DNA of 64,000 bases. Source: Culex pipiens pallens. Its lineage: Eukaryota > Arthropoda > Insecta > Diptera > Culicidae. Shown one piece after another: positions 50,521-62,863 of the stretch; positions within the stretch are counted from its first letter, which is position 1; each line of letters starts with the position of its first letter. The translations under genes and the position numbers were made by a program. The notes beneath the pieces are model-generated. The model had not been told where the DNA came from. It saw nothing but the letters and a program-made list of their open reading frames with translations, and made no database searches. The DNA is taken from assembly GCF_016801865.2 (NCBI RefSeq), contig NC_068937.1, positions 11,899,605-11,963,604 of the forward strand. Direction: 5' to 3'.

Positions 50521-51884
50521 ATTTTAGAATTTGGAAATTCGTTTGTAATTATTTTACAATATTAATTTTTAATTTAGGAAAACATAAACGAAAGTGAAAT
50601 TTTTTGTTCTAAATATTACGAAATTTAAGAATTTAAGTTTGTTTTTTAATGATAGCTTGAACTTGTCATTTTTGAATTTTCAATCTTGGAAATAGATGGA
50701 AATATTTTTTTGTTTTTTTTCGATTTTTTTTAGTTTTAAATTTTAGAATTTTCCTATTCGTATGTTATTATTTTGAAACATTATTTTTTGTATAGGAAAA
50801 ATTAAATGAAGGTGACATTTTTGGTTCAAAATAATATGAAATTTAAGAATTTCAGATATTTTTTTTGTTGATCAAGCTTGTCTTGTAACTTTCAATCTTA
50901 AAGATGAAGATTTTTACGTAGTTTGACGATGGTACATTGTTATTTTTTTGATCACGAAATCTCGATTGCGGGAAATTTAGAAAAAGACATTAGTTTTGAA
51001 TTCAGCTGTTTCTTGTTCTCTGAATTATTTTTTTTTTTCATGTATTCATAATATTCATATTTATTCATATAAATATTTTCATAAATTCCTTTTTTCAACT
51101 GTCCTTGTATCATAAAAAGCGAATTTAATTAATTAATTATATTGGATTTGGGAACAATTGAAAATTAAAAAATCAACCGCACGAGCAACTTCATCCCGAA
51201 GGGATGCAATCCCACGAATGTATGCATTCTCTTTGTCAAATCATTCACACTCTCATACGTTTACGCATATGAGCGCGTCCTGTCTGAAAAAGCTATCGAT
51301 TTTTGGGGCGAACTACTTTCGGCAAGTCTTTGAACTAAATTTGAAGCCCACATTACCTTTAATGACTAATTCATCACCAAACAGCACGCTTCACAAGAAC
51401 CATTACTTTACGAGGTGAAAAATTTATGCATCTAGAGGTGAAACGGAATTTTAGCCTTTTTTGACGTCGTGTAATGAAGGTTTCGTACTAAGAAAAGAGC
51501 GAGAAACACACGGGAATTCAGGAACCCGTAATGGCTCACTTAATAACCACCTCGTAAAAGGTGATTTATGGAAGGAGGTCGCCCCTACAGAGTGTTTGGA
51601 TTTGCGAAAAAAAAAGGAGAATGGGAGCGAAATTTGCGAAAGGTTGATTCTAGGAAAAGTTTCTTAATCGTTCGTAAGAAGTTTAAGCATGTTTTCAATT
51701 TTAATGGTAAATTCTCTGGCTTTGATTACAAGTGGCCCTAAAGTTCTAATCTAATCTAATCTAATCGAACACAAGCGCAGCCAGTCCGAAGAAAGCATCC
51801 TGGAAGAACTTGTGGTAAGATTACGCACAAGTTGCCCTAAGGTTCTAATGCAAACTAACCCTTAAACCTAATGACAGTTGACTG
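50521..51884. other. Intergenic stretch, no gene seen
   Basis: AT-rich, with a (TCTAA)n run at about 51750-51772. The short plus-strand frames at 51158-51667 have no recognisable content. Confidence 0.5.
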
Positions 51885-52205
51885 GTGACAGTTGACAGAT
51901 GACAGACTTAAACTATTCACTGATTCTACTCTACATAGTACTTACCGGTTATTATTTGAGAACTTCAAGATTGCTGAGAATAATTGAAAGATTACCTCCA
52001 AATTGAAGTCCGTTTTAGAAAAGAACTTCTTAGAAATGAAACACATACACACAAATTCGTACCTACCTTGTTGATGCCTTTTTACACGAAACAGTAAAGT
52101 AGTACCTTAAAATTGAAGTCCGTAATCGAAGTTAAAGTAGAACATTTCAATTTAAAAACGCCTACTTTGCTCTCGATTGCCTCAAATCTGACGTCCCTAC
52201 TGGAA
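51885..52205 (-). repeat. Divergent, longer copy of the F-box-cluster spacer repeat
   Basis: Contains GACAGTTGACAGATGACAG near the left and TCTGACGTCC near the right, with AGTACTTACC inside, i.e. the family signs in inverted order. It is more divergent and about 100 bp longer than the copies at 37-42 kb. Confidence 0.5.
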
Positions 52206-54098
52206 ACGTCAATCCCCAAGTTCTAATCCCAAAAAGGACCTAATTCGATTTGAGCCCGAAACCACAAAATGGTGGGTCTCGGCCCGCTGACCCTTGCCGA
52301 ACGCGAATTTCCCGATTTAATTAAGGGGGCCCACACATAACAGCACTGTGACTGTTTACATTTGCATCGAAAATCAACCCCCTGAATGTATGCAAATAAT
52401 AATTTACTGCCAGCATGTGGGATTGGCACCCTTCCGTTATTAGCCTTCGAGATCTCCGGTTCCGGATTTGTAACCTGAATTTTAAGCTTGTTGTAGATTT
52501 TCGAGAATTTCGTTTGTTTGTTACAAAAAGAATTTGCGAGACTTTAAATTTCAAATTTTGAAGCTTGAAACGGTCCGAAAATTTCTCCCCCTTCAAATTC
52601 AAATCAGGTTTAAAATATGCCTCGCAGATAAACAATGTCCAAGCAATAGGGTTGGAGGACCCTTCGCAACAATGGCCAGCATCCTTCAAAAAGAGGGAAA
52701 ACCAGTAACTCTAAATCACCACGATAATGGCCTTTCACTACCCGTCCGTCTGTCCGTCACGTGTAGACAACAAACCTGGATGCAATCCGAGCGCTGCAGT
52801 CCTCCTCTGTAAAAGCAAAAGGGGTTCGGATCGAAATTAATTTGCATCCGACGCCGCCACCACCACACCATGGTGGACGACCCGAAAAAAGAGGACCGTA
52901 ACACATGATGGACGCGACTTGGACGTGAAGTATGCAACCGGAGAGCAGCAGCATGTTCTGGTTCGATGTTGATTTGTACTGGAGTTTTTCGGGAAGGTTA
53001 GAGATGCTCAAAATTTACGGTTGCCTACATTTCGGCGTTTTCCGATTCAACTTGCATGCAAAGTTTGATGCGATTCTCATCGATTGAAGTGCTTCCATCT
53101 AGTGGCAAAAATGGAAAACCCCTCCAAATTCAACCGGAACATCCCTAGCTGTCCATCCTAATGCAAATTTACAAACCCTTCGGTCTCCGCATAACAAATT
53201 CCGGATACGACAGCATCCCCCGTTCGACGATGCTTCTCGTCTGACCACGTTTTCGGCGTCGTCCAAAAAGCAGGGTGGTGAAAGTGCGTGTATGCATTTT
53301 TGCCATTTTTTTCCGGGAGAATTTTAAAGGGGTTGAAATTTTCCCGATCCCAGACTACCTACAACCAAAGGGGGAGAGATGATTCGAAAACGGGAAATTG
53401 AATAAATTTTTTAGGTTATTAAAATTGTACGAAGTTCGAGCCTAGGCTCTTTCGAACCCAAAAACAAGGGTTGTTATTTTAGTGGAACTCGCGATCTCGT
53501 TCCAAACCTCTCCAAAACGTGACATTCGAGAATGAAAGCTAGCCGAAAAATTAATCAAACCTCAATTACGAAGGAGCAACACCCCCACTTAGCTCCACCA
53601 GGACGGTGGCGATATCGATTTGACCTGTGAGGCGCGGCGTAAAAATAACCTTCTTTTTTTTACTCTCGCGCATATTGATCAATCAGATAACACGGCGAAA
53701 CCGAAGGGGGGTGGCACGCGTTAAGAAAAAGGGGTTTGCTATACCTTTGGAGCTGGAAAAGGTGCTAGGGAAGTGCTTAATCTTAGAGCGAACTATTAGG
53801 GCGAGGAGGCAAGAAGTGACCTACAAATGAAAAGGTGAAGGAATCACGAACGCGAGTGAGTATTGATCTAAGTTTTAGGGGATTTACTTTTGTTAAGAAA
53901 GGAAATATTTATGTTTACTTTAAAAAAAGATTAAACAACCAAACGTCATAAATATCAATCGTCATCAATATTTTTAGTCATAATTTCACGATTTCATGAA
54001 AAAACCCTTGAATTTTCCTATGTTTTCAACTGTACTCATATAATAATTAATTTCAATTCACGATTTTAGAATATAATTAATAAAATCATGTATTATTA
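52206..54098. other. Intergenic stretch, no gene seen
   Basis: Moderate composition to about 53830, then AT-rich. Frames of 70-120 codons occur on both strands in 52220-53010, overlapping and without protein character. Could hold conserved non-coding or UTR sequence of a gene outside the window. Confidence 0.45.
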
Positions 54099-54100
54099 TA

Positions 54101-54313
54101 CAGTGAACCCTCTTTTTACGCGGTTGCGTTACGCTTTTTATTTCGTCGATTTTTCTTAAACCATACAATATTTTTGCAAAGTTCAAAAAGCGTTTTCTAG
54201 ATCTGGACAAAACCTATAAATTGCTTTTAAAAGATTGTAAAAATGTTGCGTCGTCTCAGAGAAATCGACAAATTAGAAAAACGTAACGCACCGCGTAAAA
54301 GGAGGTTTCTATG
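54101..54313. mobile_element. 213-bp mariner-like MITE, TSD TA
   Basis: Ends CAGTGAACCCTCTTTTTACG and the complement of CGTAAAAGGAGGTTTCTATG, sharing TTTTACGCGGT. Further in, GCGTTACG faces CGTAACGC. TA on both sides (54099-54100, 54314-54315). CAGTG-type ends with TA fit mariner. Confidence 0.83.
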
Positions 54314-54315
54314 TA

Positions 54316-55298
54316 TCATGATGATAAGCGAGAATCCCACTATTCACGAATTCATGAATCAAATTCATGATTTCTGAATTTCAATTTTCTCCATAATGAA
54401 AGAATTTGAATATATATATATTTTTTTTCAAAATATTTACTACGGATAACCATTATGGAAGCAGAATCAAAGTTTCAGAAAATTAAAAAAAAAGAAGGTG
54501 CAGGGTGTTATGTTACACATGACCAATATGACAAAGTACTTTGCAAAAAGCTCAATCAAATTCTTTTTTTTTTTAATTTTATAAATCACTGCTGATTAAT
54601 CTAATTATTAATAATTTATTCTATTTTTTAGTATATATGTGCATATCCAGCATGACAAAAACATTAATGTTGATAACCATATTGCCAAAAAACAATTATT
54701 ATCTAAAAATTTTTAATAGGTTAAATTTTGATAAAACTTGTTGCTTAAAAATTAACCCAATTTTGTTAAATTTCCTATAGCAGCTGTCAAATATACTTAG
54801 TAATTCCAATTTCTATAAATTGTGAACACAATTTTCGCCAAAAGAGTAGAGTATGTCTAATAAATTTCCTGATACACTGCTTTTGTTAGAACAACAAATA
54901 GGAGACTTTTTTTTGCATCAAGCCTCACATTCTAAAGGATCAGATATTACCCAATTTGAAACTTTCAAAAGTTTAGCTGGCTCTATGCCAATGTTTTGAC
55001 ATCTAAACCATACTCTAAATCTGAAAACAAAAATTCAAAATTATGTTTTTCCACAATCTAATTGACAATGTTGTTAACGAAATGAACAAAAAATAAACAC
55101 AAAAACTGAAGTAGGATGCAATTGTTTTTATGTCAAAAAATAGAGAAAAAACTCATTGACACGCAATACACTGAAAACTTTCTAAAACTTGATACAAGCT
55201 GTTTCCCATGATTGACTAACAATTTAAATGTCAAGGAATTCAATGATTTCATTCAAAATTGAAAGATTTATTTTCAATTTTCAATAAGATTTTTTTTC
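54316..55298. other. AT-rich intergenic stretch, no gene seen
   Basis: Homopolymer-rich DNA without recognisable features. Confidence 0.5.
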
Positions 55299-55308
55299 TG
55301 AAATAGTA

Positions 55309-55648
55309 AAAAAAAGTAAGTAAATCTTTCCCAGTTCCTGAGGGGAACACCCTTGAAGAGTATCGGGGCCGGCATTTACAAAGCGGATTCAGTGGCAGTT
55401 TCATTCTCAACTTAATGTTAACATGTTAAGGTTAATGTTAACATTCCATAGGTCGCCTCCCTAAGGTGTCGTGATAAGGTCCAGTTTGTGACGATACACT
55501 ACCTTCCCTTTACTAAGCAATCGATTCCAGAAGGGAAAAGATCACCAGTTGTGTTGGTCCGAGCCGGGATTTGAACCCCGGTCTACCGCTTACGAGGCGG
55601 AAGCGTTACCACTGGGCTACGTGGCTCGGTCAAATAATAAATAGTAGA
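55309..55648 (-). mobile_element. tRNA-derived SINE, minus strand
   Basis: 5' head (minus, from about 55628) is tRNA-like: 7-bp acceptor CCGAGCC/GGCTCGG, A-box TAGCCCAGTGG, anticodon loop CTCGTAA (CGT, Thr-like), B-box GGTTCAAATCC with one extra base in the T-arm. A body of ~190 bp and an A/T tail (TTTACTTACTTTTTTTTAC on minus) follow. A 10-bp direct repeat TGAAATAGTA flanks it (55299-55308, 55649-55658). Confidence 0.78.
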
Positions 55649-55658
55649 TGAAATAGTA

Positions 55659-58227
55659 GATCCATAGAAATTTAATTTAATAGGTAAGCTTGAAATTTCA
55701 AGCTGCATTTTCAAAACAGAAGAGCAAAAGTAACATGAAATGCTTCAAACTTGTTTCAGTTGAGTAATGCTACTCCCAAAAGTTTGCTAGGTAAATATGG
55801 AAGGTGTACAATTTGATTTTCTTATATAATCTCTTTTGTTATGTAAAATAACCTCTTTTTAAGTTGACTTACACTAGAAAAGAGGTAAAGTAAACATTTG
55901 CAAAACACTTGTTTTCGATATTTCAAATTTTGGACCAGAATTAAAAAAAAACCAAAAAATTTCTTCCAAAAGTATAGTTTTTAGCATTCAAAATATAACC
56001 AATATTTTCCGGAACACCGAGAGTTGGAAAATAAGGACAAATTAGATGACACTGAGAAAAACTCTTTTTTTTTAATTTTAGATTCACGAGGTTGTATCTC
56101 AGCAACCAACAATGTGGGAAATCGTACGGAATTTTCTTAGCTTTCCGGGTTTTTTTCTTTTTTTTTTGCAAGGGCACTTTTTTAATGAAATATTTATAAA
56201 TTGCAACATTTTTCGATTTTTTTTTTACCTTGGCCAGCTATAATTTTGAAACGGTGAACTATATTCAAAGTTTGTAAAGTCATATTCGATCGCAATTTTT
56301 TTTTCTAAAAATGATTTTTGAAGTGGGTAATTCTCCGCCAACTCACACAGCAGTTGACCCGACCCCTCTTCGATTTGCGTGAAACTTTGTCCTAAGGGGT
56401 AGCTTTTGTCCCTGATCACGAATCCGAGGTCCGTTTTTTGATATCTCGTGAGGGAGGGGCGGTACGACCCCTTTCATTTTTGAGCATGCGAAAAAAGACG
56501 TGTTTTTCAATAATTTGCAGCCTGAAACGGTGATGAGATAGAAATTTGGTGTCAAAGAGACTTTTATGTAAAATTAGACGCGCGATTTGATGGCGTACTC
56601 AGAATTCCGAAAAAATGTATTTTTCATCGAAAAAAACACTAAAACTCTGCCATTTTCCGTTACTCGTTTGTAAAAAAATTTGAGACATTTCATTTTAAGG
56701 GAAATTTAATGCACTTTTCGAATCTAGATTGACCCAGAAGGGTCATTTTTTCATTTAGAACGAAAATTTTCATTTTAAAATTTCGTGTTTTTTTCTGACT
56801 TTGAAAGGGTTATTTTTAAGAGTGTAACAATGTTCTACAAATTTGTAGAGCAGAAAATTACAAAAATTTTGATATATAAACATAAGGGGTTTGCTTATAA
56901 ACATCACGAGTTCTCGTGATTTTACGAAAAAAAGTTTTGAAAAAGTTACTTTTTGCTTTTCTCTTTGTTTTGTCGTCCGTGTCTGTCGCGGGTGACTATG
57001 AACGGCCAAGATCAACGACGATCAACTTTTGAAAAACCGATCAAAGTCATCCCGGCCTATCAAAGTCACCCCAGTTTACGGTCCCCTAAAATATGAAAAA
57101 AAAAATCCAAAATAAAAAGTACGTTATTCGAGAACTCAAATTTAAGTTACAAAGTTACAAGTTACAAAAAAATCGGGATTATTTTTTCGTACTTATTTTT
57201 TCTGAAAGGTTTTAATAACAACCTTCAACTTTGCCGAAGAAATCAAATCGATAAGAAAATCCCGTCTCAAGATGCAGATTTTCGAATAATCACATGCTCA
57301 TTTTGTATGACCTGGCCGCAAAATTGTATTGAGCCTCGTATGAAAAAAGTTAATGATGCAAAATTTGCTTCTTTTGACAGTTGAATTCAATTAAACAAAT
57401 ACAAAATTAAAAATGTCGAAAAAATTGCGAATTTCAAGAGAATAAGGAAACAGCACGTAACTCCATCGTGCCTCTAATGTTGCCATGTTGACGTTCAACT
57501 ACAGCTCATAAAAAACGTTTTCAACTGAAATCGAGTGATAAATAGCTCGTAAGGATGTGAGAAAGCAAGTTTCTATTAGTTTTATAACACAAAAGTAGCT
57601 TAACCCTTTTAGGCTTGATGGGTCATATATTACCCAAAAAATCATTTTTTTTTAAGAATCCTTTAATTTTAGTATGGTTATCAGAATCATTTTCCCATCT
57701 TCAACATTTTTTTTTTTAATTTATGTTTGAAAGGGTTGAATAGTGTAAATCAGCAATTTGGTTGGAGTTAGGAGCGCGTGCTTAATCTGAAAACATTTTC
57801 TAATTAGAGAAAAATCAACACGAAACCGGAAAACACAATATTTGATACCTTTTCAAGTGTTAAAAATGGAAACAGAAATTTCTGGAATAAAGTCTAGATT
57901 TTTTTTAAAAGGTCCATAGGAAATCCCACAGCTCATAGGACCTTTTCCAAAAGAAACTCTAGAATTGTCCAAATCGGGATCTGAATTTTCAATGGCAGCA
58001 AGTTTTAAAAATTGAAAAACAATTTTGCCAAAAATAGAAACGCACTGTTCAATTCATGCTTTACTTCCAATAAGAATTTCAAAATGTCTTTAGCATTATT
58101 GCAGTAACGCCAATTTACATATGCATGTTTTATATATTTTCTCTGAATATTAAAAAGAAAAAAAACTGAGATTCGTCTGAAAACAATGCTTTGTGATACA
58201 ATCCACAAGTATATCAAACTTCAAATG
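55659..58227. other. Intergenic stretch, no gene seen
   Basis: AT-rich. The part at about 56340-56660 is less AT-rich and reads like a decayed dispersed repeat, but no ends were found. Confidence 0.45.
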
Positions 58228-58229
58228 TA

Positions 58230-58632
58230 CAGTCCAGACTCGATTATCCGAAGCCTCGATTATTCGAAGTTTCGATTATCCGGAGGTTTGTATGGGACTT
58301 CGGATCATCGAATCACGAACAAAAAATTTGTTTTCAGGATTTTTCCTTTTCTTACTGTTTACATTAAATTCGAGTTTTGCGACCCCATTTTAGTCAAATT
58401 TGAATGGTTGGTTGGGTAATAAATTGAAAAATGCATATTTTCAATATTTCATCACCGCCATTTTGGCCGCCATCTTGGATTTAAAAATTCTAAATTACCT
58501 CAGAGTAGTTAAGAGGACAAACTAAAGCTCAACAATAAAAAAAAACAACGAAAAAATGTATTTCGTGGTTCGATTATCCAAAATTTTGAAGTGAAATTTT
58601 GCCAAGGCCTTCGGATAATCGAGTCTGGACTG
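58230..58632. mobile_element. 403-bp pogo-like MITE, TSD TA
   Basis: Ends CAGTCCAGACTCGATTATCC and exact complement, with GAAG and GCC following on both sides. TA flanks (58228-58229, 58633-58634). CAGT ends with TA target fit the pogo/Tigger branch. A truncated relative lies at 33680-33835. Confidence 0.86.
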
Positions 58633-58634
58633 TA

Positions 58635-60172
58635 GTCCTTAAGTATGAATCGAACTTAGGTGTAGTTTTTCTACTGACCCAAAATTTTTATAAAGAATAT
58701 CTTTTTCTCCTTTTGACAGCAATATAACTCATCCATTTCAAATCCATGTCAATAAATAATAAACCCTCTCATCGATTCCACAGGCCATCAAAATCCCCGA
58801 AAATTTGCATTTATGACAGCGCCGCGCACGCTTTCGCCTTCACACACACACACACAAACCATCAAACCCCGATGTTCGTTCTAAGGTTAAGGGTGCGGCC
58901 CTAATCCGGTTAAGAATATGTACGTTCCCTCTCTGTTGAATGGAGACGCAAAGATGTCGGTTCGGTAATTGTCAACCCCGTCCATCTGGACAGGGACAGG
59001 GTTGCCGCTGCTACTCACCTGTCAGAGCCCGTCCGAAAGCAATAAATCCCGACCATTATCACGTACAAATCGAGAGAAAGCTCCTGGCGAAAAAAAAGAA
59101 GGAAAAAGGAAGAAGCTTCTCACTCCAAGCTTACGCTCCAGCCACCACAAAACCGGCGAGCAAAACCCGGTCACATAGCGCGCTCCCGGGCCATCCGGCG
59201 AATTTAGGGTGGTCTTGTGGACGAAAAATTGCTGTTAAAAAGTCCCTGAAGAAGTCCAACCATCAAAGTGAGCCGAAACGTCAAATTCAGGATGCAATTA
59301 TTATCTCGCTACTTTTCATAAATTTTATCTAATTTCTCCCCCTCTCGAAACCGCTCTAACTCGCAACAAACCCATTCTTTCACCTGCCACAGGCCGGGCG
59401 GATGAGGAGGTTTCCACCCTCGCGGCCAACAACCCCCTCTGCCACACGTGCCATCCCGACAGGGCGCGGGGTCACCCCGGCAATTCTAAGCCGGGATAGC
59501 GCCCCGCAAAACCAATACACTCACAAAAAAACCGAACCGAACGGAAAGAGTAAAGTTGAAAGAGAGAGAATAACTTCGTGAGAGAGCGAGAAATGAAAAT
59601 TTTCTCTCACGCTTCAAAATTCTCTCTCTTTCTTCAAGAAAGGAAAACGACAAAAGATGGTGGTTTTTCCGCCCTTGTTGGGAGAGACACACCAAATTCG
59701 GAGGGTTGAAAGCGGTGTCGTTGTGTTTGTTGGACGTCGTCGTCGTCGTCCAGGACACTTCAGTTGTGGTGGTGACGTTGTCGCGTTTGACCACCAAGCT
59801 GGAATCATCTGGTGCAAATGGTTTTCGGGACCTGGATAGGGATTGAATTAGGGGAGGCGAAATGTTAGTGCTAGGTAGTCTCGTCATTAAAAATCATGGA
59901 ATATGTTTTATTTTCTTAAGTTGTTTTCTAGATATTAATTTCGAATTGGTTGTCCTTTATTTGAGTTTGTGTCAAACATTTATTACACACATTACTATTT
60001 TTCCCGAAGATTGATATTATCTTCGGTTCTCCAGTATTATTTAACTTAACACTGATATTTTTTCCTTCATAATCAAATTAATATAAAAATACACATTATG
60101 ATCAAGTTGAAAAAACAGCATTGAACAAAAACAAAACTCTACCTGAAAGAAGCCATTTTGCATCATTCGTTA
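58635..60172. other. Mixed intergenic stretch with a GC-richer part
   Basis: A (CA)n run at about 58842-58857, then less AT-rich DNA to ~59860. At 59384-59400 a pyrimidine-CACAG acceptor precedes a GC-rich open stretch, which could be an exon, but I find no donor or partner exon. No gene call is made. Confidence 0.4.
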
Positions 60173-60390
60173 CACAGAAAAAAAATCATGGTAATATTAC
60201 ATCTGGGAAGGGGTACATCTTTTATGTCAGAAAAAAGGTGTAATTTTACCTCTGGAAATGTGTAATTTTACCACTTTTCTGGTGTAATGTCACTTTTTCA
60301 GTCTAAATTGAGGTAAAATTACATCATAAAAGAGGTAATATTCAACCTTCCAAAATTACAGCTTCCAAATTTACATTATTTTTTGCTGTG
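60173..60390. mobile_element. 218-bp MITE with CACAG...CTGTG ends, TSD TA
   Basis: Starts CACAGAAAAAAAATC, ends TTTTTTGCTGTG, TA on both sides (60171-60172, 60391-60392). GGTAAAATTAC and GTAATATTAC words repeat inside in both directions. Termini like those of the tRNA-module element. Confidence 0.75.
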
Positions 60391-62562
60391 TAGCTGTCAA
60401 ACAAAATGAGCACATGAAAATTCAAAATCTGTATCTCGTGAAGAAATTTATGGATCGATTTGGTTAGATTTGATCCGCAAAGCTGTGGTTAAGGATGAAG
60501 ACTTCTCAACAAAAAATTATTCACCGATTACTAAATTAATTTTCTGATTTTGAAATCTCTTTTTGTCAATTGAAATTTATTTTTAAAAAACACTTTTTTA
60601 TGTTTATGTAAGTTTGAGAGTCATAAAATTTGAGAATGATCAAAAAATAATTTATATAAAAAATGAAGTTCTTTTTTTAAGTTAAAGACATTTTCAGGCA
60701 ACTTTTTTGAAAAGTTTTTCAATTTAAAAAAATGCCCATATTTAGAAAAATGCAAATGGTCATGCGCAGATAAAAAAAAACAAACTAGGAAAAATGGTTC
60801 GATTTTCAACTTTTAAAAATGAAATGTGACATTCGTGAAATGTTGTGGTCGTTTAAAAAACATGTTTTTAATCAAAACTTTCAGGGTGACCACTCAAATC
60901 CCATTTTCAAATTCCCGACTTTTCCATAAACTAAAAAAAATAGGCATTTCTTATCTAAATAATGATTTCAAATAAAAAACTGTTTATAAAAAAAAGTTAA
61001 TATCAACCGTCGAAAAAAATCTAAACAAATTAAACAAAATCAAACTAGGGGAACTATACCATTTTCAGCCTATTTCTATTATCGGCCTATCAGAACTTTG
61101 ATCATGAAATACAGCTTTAATAAAATGGTTTTGACTGTTCCAAAGTAATAAATAGCTCAAATAAAAGTGAGCAAGCAACTCTCCATTGTTAATACATCTG
61201 AAAATGTTGATTTAATAGCGGAAAACGGCAAAAGTGATGAGAATTGGTCGATCGGCTTAGAGTGATTGAAATGGGTATATTTCTCCTATTTACAATTTTC
61301 GTAAAAAAATAAACTCAACATCATACTCCTAAAAGATATTTAAAAAATGGAAGCACTCATTACTTTGATTCAGAGTAGAAACATAAGCAAATAATAGCCT
61401 TTGAAAAATAACTGAAAGCTTGAAAAAAACTTATAATTTCAATGTTAATTTTTCAAACTGGTTTTTGATACTACATTTCAACTCGAAATGGCAAAAAGTT
61501 ATAGATAAAACATTTTATTCTAAATTTTATTTTATTTAAAATCATAGAATGCTTAAAACATGATTACATGATTTCAACGAATTTAGATTTCCAATATCTA
61601 AATTTTGTAAATTTTGATCTGATTTATCAAGTTGTCAGTATTAAACTGTTCAATCAGTTTAATAAGATAAAATCAGTTTGATAAGATTACATGTTTAACA
61701 ACTTACTTTAGGCGAAATTTTCGAAGAGAAAAATCCTTTGAACATACATATTCGCAATAATTTAAATCAAAATTTCATTTTTCGCTTTTTCAAAAAAAAA
61801 ATATTACGCGTAAGAAAATCTTAAAAAATTTCATTAAGAACGAACAACGATTGGATTTTATTCGATATTTAAGTTTCCCAAAAACTGAAAATCTAGCTTA
61901 ATTCTAAGGTAATTTACCCATACTCACAAAAAAAGTTCAAGATAACTTTTGGAAAAAAATATTTGAAATGACTTAATGAATATTAAGTATTTTTCATTGC
62001 CAAACTCTACACACAAAAAAAAATTATTCCGAATGTTACATCATTTATGATGTAACACTTTGCAGGTTATTAAACATTCAGATTTAAATGTAATTTAATG
62101 AAAATTTGAGACAAATTATACGTAAAAACATGATTTTACGTGTGATTCGACCGTTCACGTCGAATCTCAAGTTTACATCAACTGAGTTTTTTTTTTGTTT
62201 GGTAAATAGATCTTGTTTGAAAAACAAAAAAAATAGTAAAAATCTGTTGATTCATAACAAAGTATTATGAAAATCTGTGTTAAATTCATTTAATATTTAT
62301 TAGGATTTTTAATGTCTTAAATGGCCTTTTCATTCTGAAATAGATGGAAATTCTACATACATGTAGAAAATCACAAAATTTCATATTACAAAAAAAATAT
62401 TAAATCCACTTAAAAGATGATTTTCAATCACTCCTGAAAGTTTAATGAACATATTTCATGATTTAACTGAGTTAGAGACGATTTAAGTTCATAATTTTTC
62501 CATGCGCAAAGCGAACTGTCTAACATTCTGAGCGTTTTTCTCTGAACACCAAGTTGATTATG
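60391..62562. other. AT-rich intergenic stretch, no gene seen
   Basis: A hAT-like end CAGGGTGACCACTCAA lies at 60882; its mate may be the inverted end at 63237. No frame of interest. Confidence 0.45.
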
Positions 62563-62863
62563 GGGTGCCACGATATCTCAAGATGGGACGGACCAAATTG
62601 GCTGAAATTTGCGGTGAAGGCTCCCAAGATATATCCCGTGTGCATGACGAAGCCCGATTTTGAAATTTTGAATTTAAAAAAAAAATACAAAAATCTAAAA
62701 ATGGCGATTTTTTAATATGAAAAACAGAAAAATATTTTTATCATTGTTTTAAATAAACTTTTCGAAAATCGGCCTTCGTCATGCACACGGTACCGGTTTA
62801 ACGAGCTTTCACCAAAATTTTGAGCCGATTTGATCGAAGCAGTCTTGAGTAATCGTGGCACCC
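62563..62863. mobile_element. Inverted-repeat element, GGGTGCCACGAT ends
   Basis: Ends GGGTGCCACGAT and exact complement about 300 bp apart. CATGACGAAG...CGATTTT on the left faces AAAATCGGCCTTCGTCATG on the right. No TSD was recognised. Confidence 0.65.

Noticed and set aside
55560..55632. Independent tRNA-Thr(CGT) gene
   Set aside because: The T-arm has an extra base and the sequence is the head of a TSD-flanked SINE.
58940..59332. 130-codon plus-strand frame
   Set aside because: Low-complexity basic composition, no recognisable domain, poor start context.
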